Positions 1 through 7,369 of a stretch of DNA of 31,113 nucleotides are shown piece by piece. The notes under the pieces were generated by a model. The model was given only the letters and a program-made list of their open reading frames with translations, did not search any database and was not told where the DNA came from. Numbering within the stretch: position 1 is the first letter of the stretch; each line of letters opens with the position of its first letter. The DNA comes from Actinomycetes bacterium (GTDB lineage Bacteria; Actinomycetota; Acidimicrobiia; Acidimicrobiales; RAAP-2). The position numbers and the translations under genes are program-made. The stretch spans positions 1,753-32,865 of the forward strand of contig JAKBCT010000006.1 of NCBI GenBank assembly GCA_021807655.1. The letters are read 5' to 3'.

Positions 1-782
1 GGACACCACCCACACAGTTCGCGAATCTCACCCGGTCCGTAGGTGCCCATCTCGGCGATAAACACCCGTGTACCGTCGCTCAGGTTCTCGTTGATCGCCC
101 TGGAGAGTCCCGCTCGATTATTGAAGCTGCGCGGCGACGCCACCGCCGCGTCGCCGACTAGCAACGCCAGGTGGTTCTTGGTTGAGGTTTTGCCGAATGA
201 ACCGGTAATGGCGACCACGATCGGCTTGACTATCGCCAAGCGCGCCGCGGCGCGGTCCACGAAGACCTGCGCTCGGCGACGCTCGTAGGGGGCGAGCGCC
301 CGCACCGTGAGATCCAACATGACCGGCACGGCCCACAGGACGACGACCGCTCCGAACCACGGCCGCGCCGTGAAGGCCCCCGACACCGCGACCAGCAAGG
401 CGATGAATGACGCGACCACTGCGATGGTCACGGATCGCCGCGTCCACCGCAGTGGGCTGGTGCGTCCGCGCAGCTTGAGTCCCGTTGGGCAGAGCAGACC
501 GTAGAGCGCCGAGTCAATGACCAGCAGGACGTCGCTACGCAGTACGAGACCGACGAACAAGACGACCAGTAGGACGTGGCTCAGCGTTAGCGGTCGGCGC
601 AAATTTCGCCGCAGTGGCGTCGACGCCGAGCCGACCTGGGGTGACGTCCATCGTCCGAGGAACCGCGGCAATGACGACGGCTCGTAGTGCTCGCGCTGGA
701 GCACCCGGAGCCAACGAACGAGTTGGGCGACGTAACCGCCACCGAGGGCCAGTGCGGCTAGGGTCGCCAGCGCGACCGTCAC
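1..782 (-). CDS. Membrane-anchored MurF-like Mur ligase (3' end outside window)
   Basis: Mur ligase family enzymes join an amino acid or peptide to a UDP-MurNAc-type acceptor using ATP, in cell-wall synthesis. The last part read here has the ATP-binding motif ITGSFGKTSTKNH, then SFNNRAGL and EMGTYGPGEIREL, which are the MurF-type central-domain signatures. The N-terminal roughly 180 residues are not the usual MurF substrate domain. They contain about four hydrophobic stretches (residues 1-21, then segments such as LLVVLFVGLVL, IAVVASFIALLVAVSG and FGAVVVLWAVPVML), so the catalytic part is probably tethered to the membrane. The GTG start overlaps the stop of the upstream hydrolase by four bases (GTGA), implying translational coupling. 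Only 260 codons lie in the window, so the C-terminal domain cannot be judged. It may be a MurF paralogue with another acceptor rather than the main MurF. Confidence 0.8.
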   Translation of the reverse strand, partial: MTVALATLAALALGGGYVAQLVRWLRVLQREHYEPSSLPRFLGRWTSPQVGSASTPLRRNLRRPLTLSHVLLVVLFVGLVLRSDVLLVIDSALYGLLCPTGLKLRGRTSPLRWTRRSVTIAVVASFIALLVAVSGAFTARPWFGAVVVLWAVPVMLDLTVRALAPYERRRAQVFVDRAAARLAIVKPIVVAITGSFGKTSTKNHLALLVGDAAVASPRSFNNRAGLSRAINENLSDGTRVFIAEMGTYGPGEIRELCGWC

Positions 783-1537
783 GACAGAAACTCCACGACC
801 GCGGCGACGAGTGACTCGGGATCCTCGAGGGGCACCAGATGTCCAACACCGCCAAGTACGCGAACGCGTGCTCGCGGCGCTGACGATGGCGGAACCAGTT
901 CGTCGGCGAGCCGCGCAACGGCCACGGGGGCTTCGCCGTCGAGTTCGCCCCACACGAAGGTCACGGGGATTCGAAGTCGTCGAAGTTCGTCTTCGTACCC
1001 CTCGGCCACCGTTGCGACGAGCACGTCTCGGATGATGCCGCTCGACGCTCGATAGTCGCTCGAACCATAGCGCCGCTTCGCGGCCTCCAGGCGTTCGTCG
1101 GATACCCAACCGCGACGGTGCAGCGACCGCAACGCACGATAGCGCCACGGCGGCCGGGTCGGCGCCTGCGTGCGCAACAGTGGTGCCCCGCATAACACGA
1201 CCGCTCGCAGATGCTCGGCGTGCTGTGCCGCGATCACCGTGGCGATCCGACCGCCGAAGGAGTGACCGACCAACACGACCGGTGAGGCCAGTTCCGCGAG
1301 TACCGGCGCGACCAGCGTCGCGTAGTACCGCGCGCCACCGGCGACCGATGGGGGTGGTGAGGAACCGAACCCCGGCAGGTCCAGCGCAACTGACGACCAG
1401 CCTCGCGCGGCCAACCGTTGCTGGACCACAGCAAAGTCGCGACCGCGGCGCGCCCAGCCGTGCAGGAACACGACGTCGATCGGCCCAGGGCCCACGACCT
1501 CGCCGAACATGGTTCCGTTGGCGAAAGTCTGCAGCAC
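779..1537 (-). CDS. Alpha/beta hydrolase
   Basis: A 252-residue cytoplasmic alpha/beta-fold hydrolase of the general esterase/lipase-like class; the substrate is unknown. Visible landmarks are the oxyanion segment FLHGW near residue 24, the nucleophile elbow GHSFGG (Ser93), a plausible acid Asp200 in VWGELDG and the catalytic His233 in GGVGHLVP, in the normal order and spacing. No signal peptide is visible. The GTG start at 1537 is preceded by TAACCT and exactly six bases, matching the leaderless-start pattern of this window. It is the first gene of a two-gene unit whose second gene is the membrane-anchored Mur ligase, with a GTGA overlap. It is divergent from the helicase, with 58 bases between the two starts. 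A role in envelope metabolism is only suggested by this pairing. Confidence 0.85.
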   Translation of the reverse strand: MLQTFANGTMFGEVVGPGPIDVVFLHGWARRGRDFAVVQQRLAARGWSSVALDLPGFGSSPPPSVAGGARYYATLVAPVLAELASPVVLVGHSFGGRIATVIAAQHAEHLRAVVLCGAPLLRTQAPTRPPWRYRALRSLHRRGWVSDERLEAAKRRYGSSDYRASSGIIRDVLVATVAEGYEDELRRLRIPVTFVWGELDGEAPVAVARLADELVPPSSAPRARVRVLGGVGHLVPLEDPESLVAAVVEFLS

Positions 1538-1543
1538 CTGTTC

Positions 1544-1549
1544 AGGTTA
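1544..1549 (-). promoter_or_regulatory. -10 element of leaderless alpha/beta hydrolase transcript
   Basis: TAACCT on the minus strand is followed by six bases and the GTG at 1537. The spacing places the transcription start at the start codon. No convincing -35 element is seen. Confidence 0.5.
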
Positions 1550-1583
1550 CCGAGCGCCGGTGTCGCACTGGCAACCCGAACGG

Positions 1584-1589
1584 TAGCGT
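1584..1589 (+). promoter_or_regulatory. -10 element of leaderless helicase transcript
   Basis: TAGCGT is followed by six bases and the GTG at 1596. With the minus-strand TAACCT at 1544-1549 it forms a compact divergent promoter pair. There is no Shine-Dalgarno sequence before the GTG. Confidence 0.5.
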
Positions 1590-1595
1590 CGTGCC

Positions 1596-3215
1596 GTGAG
1601 CGACGTCAGCGAGTTCTCCGACGACTTCTTAATCGGACTCACGCCCGAACAGCGTGACGCCGTAACGTCGCCCGCGCGTCGGCTGCTCGTTCGAGCCACC
1701 GCCGGATCGGGCAAGACCCACGTCCTCACGCTGCGGATCCAGCGTCGCGTTGCGCGCGGCGACTACCGACCCGATGATGTCCTCGCCATGACCTTCACGC
1801 GAAAGGCGGGTGAGGAGCTACGCCGCCGGCTCGGGGCCGCGGGCATTCGCGACGTGCGCGCCGGGACGTTCCACCGTGCCGCGCTGACCATCGTGAACCA
1901 ATATCGCCGCGATCACGGTCGCTCACCCGTCGTGCTCGAGACCAATCGCCGTCGGCTCGTCACGACGCTCGCCGGTCAGCTCACCGACGCGGGCGTCGTT
2001 CGCCTCGACGACTGGCAGGTTCCTCGACTGGAACTCGAGATCGGCTGGGCCCTCAGTCAGGGATTCACCGGCGCCGCCTACGTCAAACAGGCCCGCCGCC
2101 ACCACCGCGAGGCCCCGCTGTCGCTCGCGCAGTTCGCCGACGTGCTCGATCGGTACGTCGGTCTCTGTCACAGTCGCGGCGTCTTGGACTTTGACTTGCT
2201 GCTCAGCGAGGCAATCACGTTGCTGCGCGACGAGCCGGACGTGCGGGCTGCCTTCCGCTACCGAACACCGTCGTTGTACGTCGACGAGGCCCAGGACATG
2301 AACCCCCTGCAGTTCATGCTGTTGCGCGAGATGGCGGGCGACGACCCCGACTTGTTTTGCGTGGGTGACCCCAATCAGTCGATCTACGGTTTCAACGGTG
2401 CGAGCCCCCAACTGCTGGGCGAGTTGCTGCGCACCTGGCCCGATACCCAGACCCTCGACCTCACGCGCAATCATCGCTCGACGGCGAACATCATCGCCGT
2501 CGCCAACACGCTGCTCGAAGAAGGGGCTCGCGGCATCGAACCCGCGCGCGATGACGGCCCCGTGCCAATCGTTCGGGCCTACAACACTGACGAGCAGGAG
2601 GCTCACCACGTCGCCACCTGGCTGACCGCCAACCACCGGCCGGGCACACCCTGGCGGGCGATGGCGGTGCTCGCGAGGACCAACGCCCAGCTCGAGACCG
2701 TCGCGGCGGCCCTCGAGGTGGCAGCGATTCCGGTGGAACGTCGGGGCCCCGATCACTCACCGGCGTCGGACCTCTTCAGCGCAGCCGAACCGGGTCGACG
2801 GGTCGATTCAGACGCCGTTGACGCAGTCGCGCTGTCGACGATCCATCGCGCCAAGGGACTCGAGTTCGAGCACGTGGTGGTCGTTGGCTGGGCCGAGGGG
2901 CTGCTGCCGCACTTCAACGCCACGACGCCGGCGCAGCTCGCCGAAGAACAACGGCTGGCCTACGTCGCCCTGAGCCGCGCCGAGCAGTCACTGCTACTCA
3001 CGTGGAGCCGGGGGCGCAATGATCCGCGCTACCCCGATCGCGCGCCGTCGCGTTATCTCGCGTCGATCGAGCGCACGATTCGTACCATCACCGAACGCAA
3101 CGCCCCCCTCACCGGTGAGGCGAGGCGAGCGCGCTTGGCGGCTATCCGACGTGAGTTGACCCCGATCGACGACGAGGTAGCGTGGCCCGATGGAGGTCGT
3201 ACCGAGGGTTCGTGA
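1596..3215 (+). CDS. UvrD/PcrA-type superfamily 1 DNA helicase, compact
   Basis: An ATP-dependent 3'-5' DNA helicase of the UvrD/Rep/PcrA group, expected to act in DNA repair or replication restart. All core motifs are readable: Q motif LTPEQRDAV (residues 15-23), Walker A AGSGKT (36-41), motif Ia AMTFTRKAGEEL, Walker B YVDEAQD (about 228-234), motif III CVGDPNQSIYGFNGA, motif IV LTRNHRS, motif V STIHRAKGLEFEHVVV (about 413-428) and motif VI LAYVALSRAEQSL (about 452). At 539 residues it is clearly shorter than the usual 650-750. The loss appears to be in the accessory 1B/2B subdomains and the C-terminal tail, and no HRDC or nuclease domain is visible. The GTG start is chosen because it sits six bases after TAGCGT. 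Its last 26 bases overlap the FAD oxidase gene in another frame. It could be UvrD2-like, so I give no symbol. Confidence 0.9.
   Translation: MSDVSEFSDDFLIGLTPEQRDAVTSPARRLLVRATAGSGKTHVLTLRIQRRVARGDYRPDDVLAMTFTRKAGEELRRRLGAAGIRDVRAGTFHRAALTIVNQYRRDHGRSPVVLETNRRRLVTTLAGQLTDAGVVRLDDWQVPRLELEIGWALSQGFTGAAYVKQARRHHREAPLSLAQFADVLDRYVGLCHSRGVLDFDLLLSEAITLLRDEPDVRAAFRYRTPSLYVDEAQDMNPLQFMLLREMAGDDPDLFCVGDPNQSIYGFNGASPQLLGELLRTWPDTQTLDLTRNHRSTANIIAVANTLLEEGARGIEPARDDGPVPIVRAYNTDEQEAHHVATWLTANHRPGTPWRAMAVLARTNAQLETVAAALEVAAIPVERRGPDHSPASDLFSAAEPGRRVDSDAVDAVALSTIHRAKGLEFEHVVVVGWAEGLLPHFNATTPAQLAEEQRLAYVALSRAEQSLLLTWSRGRNDPRYPDRAPSRYLASIERTIRTITERNAPLTGEARRARLAAIRRELTPIDDEVAWPDGGRTEGS
3178..3183 (+). promoter_or_regulatory. 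Internal -10 element for the FAD oxidase gene
   Basis: TAGCGT lies inside the 3' end of the helicase gene, six bases before the ATG at 3190. This would let the oxidase and the ThDP enzyme be transcribed without the helicase, as a leaderless mRNA. Confidence 0.45.
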
Positions 3216-4587
3216 GGCATTGACCACACTGCTCGGCGCCGAGGGCGTCACGTTCAGCCCGCACCACCACCCCGACGATTTGCACGACGAGACGTTGCAT
3301 CGCGAACGCGTCGAGCCACTCGCGGTGACCTTTCCGCGCTCCACCAGTGACGTCGTGGGCATCGTCCACGTCGCGCGCGCCAACGGACTCCCGATCACCC
3401 CACGCGGATCGGGCACGGGGCTGTCCGGTGGCGCAACGCCCGTCGCTGGCGGCATCGTCATCAGTTTTGCCCGCATGAATCACGTTCTCGCCATCAACGC
3501 CAACGACCACGTGGCGGTCGTGGAGCCCGGGGTCTCGCTTCGAGAACTCGACGAGGCTCTCGTGCCCCACGGCCTGCGCTACCCCGTCTACCCCGGCGAG
3601 CTGTCCGGATCGCTCGGCGGCAACGTGGCCACCAACGCCGGTGGTATGCGGGCAGTTCGTCACGGCGTCACGCGCCACCACGTGATCGGGCTCGAGCTCG
3701 TGCTCGTCGACGGCACCACGCTGCGTACCGGTGGGCCGGTGGTCAAGTCCTCGTCGGGCTACGACCTTACCCAACTGATGGTGGGCAGCGAAGGAACCCT
3801 CGCGCTCGTGACCGAGGTGACACTGCGACTGTCGCCGCGCTTCGAACACGCGGTCACCGTGCTGGTCCCGTTCGCCCGGCTCGACGACCTCATGAGCGTG
3901 GTGCCGCGCGTCGTGGCGTCGGGTCTGGAACCTTCGATTCTCGAATACATCGACCTGCTCACGATGTCGGCGATCACCCGGGCCGCCGATTTGGAGCTCG
4001 GCGTCGCCGACGACGTGGGGGCCCGAACGTCCGCCTACCTGGTGATCGTGCTCGAAACGCGTACCCGCGAGCAATTGGATTCAGACGTGACCGCGCTGGC
4101 CGAACTGGTCGACGACGCCGGTGCGCTGGACGTCTACGTCTTGCCCGAGTCGGCCGCCGTGCGGCTCATCGAGGCGCGCGAACGGGCCTTCTGGGTTGCC
4201 AAGGCCGCCGGGGCCAACGAGATCCTCGACGTCGTGGTGCCGCGATCTCGAGTCCCCGCCTTCTTGGACGAGGCGGCGCGCCTCGGTAGCGTCCACGGCG
4301 CCATCGTCACGGGCTGCGGTCACGTGGGCGACGGGAACGTGCACCTGTCGATCTTTCTCGACGACGACGACCGCCGCGCGGCGCTGCTGCACGCCATCTT
4401 CGCGGCCGGCCTCGCCCTGCACGGCCAGATCTCGGGTGAGCACGGCATCGGACGCGACAAACAGGGTCCCTACCTTGCGCTGACCGACCCCGTACTCATC
4501 GAGGTACAACGACGCCTCAAAGCCGTCTTCGATCCCGACGGGCGCCTGAACCCTTACCGGCACCTTGACGATCGGCCGCGGCCGTGA
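3190..4587 (+). CDS. GlcD-like FAD-linked 2-hydroxyacid dehydrogenase/oxidase
   Basis: A 465-residue flavoprotein of the GlcD/D-lactate dehydrogenase group (FAD_binding_4 plus FAD-oxidase C-terminal domain), which oxidises a 2-hydroxyacid such as glycolate or D-lactate to the 2-oxoacid. Seen in the sequence: the FAD/pyrophosphate loop PRGSGTGLSGG (71-81), GYDLTQLMVGSEGTL (about 190-204), the metal/substrate motif GCGHVGDGNVH (about 376-386) and GEHGIGRDKQG near the C-terminus. Length is normal for GlcD. No GlcE or GlcF (iron-sulfur) partner is encoded nearby, so it probably works alone or with an unknown electron acceptor. The gene overlaps the helicase by 26 bases and the next gene by four (GTGA). 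The ThDP enzyme behind it could use the 2-oxoacid it makes; that is inference. The exact substrate cannot be read from sequence. Confidence 0.88.
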   Translation: MEVVPRVREALTTLLGAEGVTFSPHHHPDDLHDETLHRERVEPLAVTFPRSTSDVVGIVHVARANGLPITPRGSGTGLSGGATPVAGGIVISFARMNHVLAINANDHVAVVEPGVSLRELDEALVPHGLRYPVYPGELSGSLGGNVATNAGGMRAVRHGVTRHHVIGLELVLVDGTTLRTGGPVVKSSSGYDLTQLMVGSEGTLALVTEVTLRLSPRFEHAVTVLVPFARLDDLMSVVPRVVASGLEPSILEYIDLLTMSAITRAADLELGVADDVGARTSAYLVIVLETRTREQLDSDVTALAELVDDAGALDVYVLPESAAVRLIEARERAFWVAKAAGANEILDVVVPRSRVPAFLDEAARLGSVHGAIVTGCGHVGDGNVHLSIFLDDDDRRAALLHAIFAAGLALHGQISGEHGIGRDKQGPYLALTDPVLIEVQRRLKAVFDPDGRLNPYRHLDDRPRP

Positions 4588-6137
4588 ACGGCGCGCACGC
4601 GCTGCTCGGCACGCTGCGCATCAACGAGGTCACCGTGGTCTTCGCCAATCCCGGTACGTCCGAGATGCATTTCGTGGCCGCGCTGGATGACGTGACCGAC
4701 GTTCGTGGCGTGCTGTGCCTCTTCGAGGGCGTCGCCACCGGTGCGGCCGACGGCTACGCGCGGGTCACTGGCCGACCCGCCGCCACCCTCTTGCACCTCG
4801 GTCCGGGACTCGCCAATGGCTGGGCCAACCTCCACAACGCCCGACGCGCTCGCGTGCCACTGCTCAACGTCGTCGGCGACCACGCCACGTACCACGCGCA
4901 GTACGACGCGCCACTGCAGAGCGATATGGCGGCCGTCGCGGGCGCCCTCAACGGGACTTTTGCTCGCCCGACTCATCCCGACGACGTGCCCGCGGCAGCC
5001 GCGGGCGCGATCGCCGCGGCGTTCGGACCGCCGGCGCGGGTGTCGACGCTTGCGCTACCGGCGGACGTCTCCTGGGGCGAGCTGACCCAGCCCGTCGCGA
5101 CGTGGCCGAGGGCGAACATCACTCGCCCCTACGCGGTCAACGCGGACCTTGTTGACTACGCCGCGCAACGCTTGCGCACGACGCGGACCGCCCTCTTTCT
5201 CGGCGGCGGCGCTACGGGGGCCGCCCAGCTGGCACTCGCCCAGCGGGTTGGCGCCTCGGCCAACGCCCGAGTGATCGTCGAGACGTTTCCCGTCGCGATG
5301 GACCGGGGTCGCGGCGTCGTTCACCCCGAGCGGCTCATCTATCTCAGTGAGTTCGCGGCGTCACAACTGGAGGACCTCGAGACCTTGATCCTGGTTGGCG
5401 CGAGCGAACCGGTGAGCTTCTTCGCTTACCCGAACCTACCGAGTCGACTGGTCGCCAGTGGGTGTGAGATTGTTGAGCTCGCACCGCCCGGCGTCGACAC
5501 CGGCGACGCACTGCGCGCCCTCGTCGAGTGCTTGGGATCACCGCCGTCGGTCCTGGCCGATCGCGGCGTGCCAATCGCGCCGACCGGCGAACTCACCGCG
5601 GCCTCGTTCGCCGATGCCGTGGCGGCAACGTTGCCCGAGGGGGCAATCATCGCCGATGAGTCCAACACCAGTGGCCTTCACCTCTACGCGGCGACGGCGC
5701 TGGCCGCCCCGCACCGCCTACTCACCCTGACCGGCGGCGCGATCGGATTCGGCCTGCCGGTCGCGGTCGGGGCCGCCATTGGCTCCAGCAGCCGTGTCCT
5801 CGCCCTCGAATCCGACGGATCGCTGCTTTACACCGTGCAGGCCCTGTGGACGATGGCGCGCGAAGCACTGGACGTCACGGTCGTCATCTTGGCTAATCGC
5901 CGATACGCGATCCTTGACTTCGAGCGTCGTCGGGTGGGCGCGAGCCCCGCTGGTGCGTCGAGCCAACGCCTCATCGACCTCGACGACCCCGACATTGACT
6001 TCGTGAGCGTCGCGCGGGGTTTCGGCGTGCCCGCCGTTCGCGCCACTACCGCTGACGAACTGGTGGAGGCTCTGCGACATTCGTACCGCACCGCTGGTCC
6101 CTTCGTCATAGAAGTCCCGCTGCCCAGCGTCATCTAG
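4584..6137 (+). CDS. ThDP-dependent 2-oxoacid enzyme, acetolactate synthase large subunit-like
   Basis: A 517-residue thiamine-diphosphate enzyme with the three-domain Pyr/middle/PP layout of acetolactate synthase and benzoylformate decarboxylase. The catalytic Glu that activates ThDP is present (Glu48 in LFEGVATGAADGYARVTG), which argues against glyoxylate carboligase, whose family lacks it. The ThDP/Mg motif is SDGS followed about 26 residues later by ANR, a variant of GDG...N; from memory it resembles an uncharacterised IlvB-like subfamily with DGS in this place. There is no neighbouring small regulatory subunit (IlvN), so a role in branched-chain amino acid synthesis is unlikely. Start and stop overlap the GlcD-like gene by GTGA, so the pair is probably translated together and may form a route from a 2-hydroxyacid through its 2-oxoacid to a decarboxylated or condensed product. 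Alternatives are benzoylformate-type or phenylpyruvate-type decarboxylases. Confidence 0.85.
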   Translation: MNGAHALLGTLRINEVTVVFANPGTSEMHFVAALDDVTDVRGVLCLFEGVATGAADGYARVTGRPAATLLHLGPGLANGWANLHNARRARVPLLNVVGDHATYHAQYDAPLQSDMAAVAGALNGTFARPTHPDDVPAAAAGAIAAAFGPPARVSTLALPADVSWGELTQPVATWPRANITRPYAVNADLVDYAAQRLRTTRTALFLGGGATGAAQLALAQRVGASANARVIVETFPVAMDRGRGVVHPERLIYLSEFAASQLEDLETLILVGASEPVSFFAYPNLPSRLVASGCEIVELAPPGVDTGDALRALVECLGSPPSVLADRGVPIAPTGELTAASFADAVAATLPEGAIIADESNTSGLHLYAATALAAPHRLLTLTGGAIGFGLPVAVGAAIGSSSRVLALESDGSLLYTVQALWTMAREALDVTVVILANRRYAILDFERRRVGASPAGASSQRLIDLDDPDIDFVSVARGFGVPAVRATTADELVEALRHSYRTAGPFVIEVPLPSVI

Positions 6138-6170
6138 CCAGCTTCACTCGAAGCAAGTGTGCGGATCCCG

Positions 6171-6938
6171 CTAGTCAACCTCGCGAAATTCGCCGATCAC
6201 GGGGGCGTGGTCCGACGGCTTCTCGCCCTTTCGAGCGTCCCGATCGACGTAACTCGCCGTAGCGCGCCGACGAAGTGACTCGTCGACCAGCAGCAGATCG
6301 ATTCGTAGCCCGTGGTTGCGGTGGAAGGCGCCACCGCGATAGTCCCACCAGGAAAACCATTGCTCGTGCGGATGCAGCGACCGCGTCAGGTCCACGAGCC
6401 CAGTCGATTCAATGGCTTCCAGGGCGGCCCGCTCGGGCGCGCTGACGTGCGTCGCACCCACCAGGGCCGCGGGATCCCAGCAGTCGAGGTCCGACGGAGC
6501 CACATTGAAGTCGCCACCAACCAGGAACGGGAGCAGCGGATCTCGGGCCGCGGCCAGGTTGCGCAACCGATCCAGCCACGCCAATTTGTACTGATAGTGC
6601 GGGTCGTCCAACGCGCGTCCGTTGGGCACGTAACACGAGTACACGCGCAGTCCCGCGCAGGTGGCGCCGAGCACCCGAGCTTCGGGATCGCCATCGCCGA
6701 ATCCTCGCTGCACGTCCGCGATGCCAACCGCCGACAGCACCGCGACGCCGTTCCACTGGCCCTGTCCGTAGTGAACCGACTCGTACCCGAGTTCGCTGAA
6801 GGCCGACGCCGGGAACCGATCGTCGGTCGATTTGGTCTCCTGGAGTAGCACGACGTCCGGTCGCGACGCACTCAACCACTCCGTCACGCGCCCGAGGCGG
6901 GCGGCCACCGAATTGACGTTCCACGTGGCAACCTTCAC
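6171..6938 (-). CDS. xth: Exodeoxyribonuclease III / AP endonuclease
   Basis: ExoIII cuts DNA 5' of abasic sites and degrades duplex DNA 3'-5' in base excision repair. The 255-residue protein has every catalytic position in register: Asn7 (WNVNS), Glu34 (LLQETK), Tyr103 (CYVPNG), Asp143/Asn145 (GGDFNVAPSD), Asp214 (GLRIDLLL) and the terminal SDHAP with His244. Length is normal for the bacterial XthA type. It is the last gene of the kgd operon, and its GTG start overlaps the FabZ-like stop by four bases. It converges on the ThDP enzyme gene with a 33-base gap in which I see no convincing terminator. The metabolic operon context does not change the repair assignment. Confidence 0.95.
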   Translation of the reverse strand: MKVATWNVNSVAARLGRVTEWLSASRPDVVLLQETKSTDDRFPASAFSELGYESVHYGQGQWNGVAVLSAVGIADVQRGFGDGDPEARVLGATCAGLRVYSCYVPNGRALDDPHYQYKLAWLDRLRNLAAARDPLLPFLVGGDFNVAPSDLDCWDPAALVGATHVSAPERAALEAIESTGLVDLTRSLHPHEQWFSWWDYRGGAFHRNHGLRIDLLLVDESLRRRATASYVDRDARKGEKPSDHAPVIGEFREVD

Positions 6939-7369
6939 GCCACGTCGACCATCACGAACAAGAGGTCGGCCTCGGCAGCGACCTCGCCGGCCACCCTAGC
7001 CACGCCGTGACCCTTGCCAGCGCGCGCCGACAGTCGGGTCATTTCACATTCGAGGTCGACCGTATCGCCCGGCACTACCTGTCGTCGGAAGCGCGCGTGC
7101 TCCACGCCACCGAACAGCGGGAGGCGTCCGGCGTATCGCTGATCAGCGAGCACCGCGACGCCACCGCACTGGGCCAGCGACTCGAGGAGCAAGACGCCCG
7201 GGGTGGTCGGGCGACCCGGAAAGTGACCGCTGAAGAACCACTCGTCGCCGCGAAGCGACCACGTCGCCGATGCCCGCACACCCGGAACGATCTCGACCAT
7301 CCGGTCGAGCAGGAGGAACGGCGCGCGATGGGGCAGCCAATCGCTCGGCACCATCGACCGGTCACTCAT
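6935..7369 (-). CDS. fabZ: FabZ-like 3-hydroxyacyl-ACP dehydratase
   Basis: A single hot-dog fold dehydratase of 144 residues, which removes water from 3-hydroxyacyl-ACP in type II fatty acid synthesis. The FabZ signatures are HRAPFLLLDRM (14-24) and SGHFPGRPTTPGVLLLESLAQ. The catalytic His49 and Glu63 are 14 residues apart, as in characterised FabZ. No other fatty acid synthesis gene is nearby, so the enzyme may serve a general type II system encoded elsewhere or a specialised acyl pathway. It overlaps the upstream NYN-domain gene by ATGA (7366-7369) and the downstream exonuclease by GTGA. Many actinomycetes use type I synthase and HadAB instead, so a FabZ-type enzyme here is mildly informative about lineage. 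The symbol is by family resemblance. Confidence 0.85.
   Translation of the reverse strand: MSDRSMVPSDWLPHRAPFLLLDRMVEIVPGVRASATWSLRGDEWFFSGHFPGRPTTPGVLLLESLAQCGGVAVLADQRYAGRLPLFGGVEHARFRRQVVPGDTVDLECEMTRLSARAGKGHGVARVAGEVAAEADLLFVMVDVA

Noticed and set aside
4584..6137. Glyoxylate carboligase assignment for the ThDP enzyme next to a GlcD-like gene
   Set aside because: The pairing is tempting, but the catalytic Glu that glyoxylate carboligase lacks is present here, and the ThDP motif is of a different subfamily.
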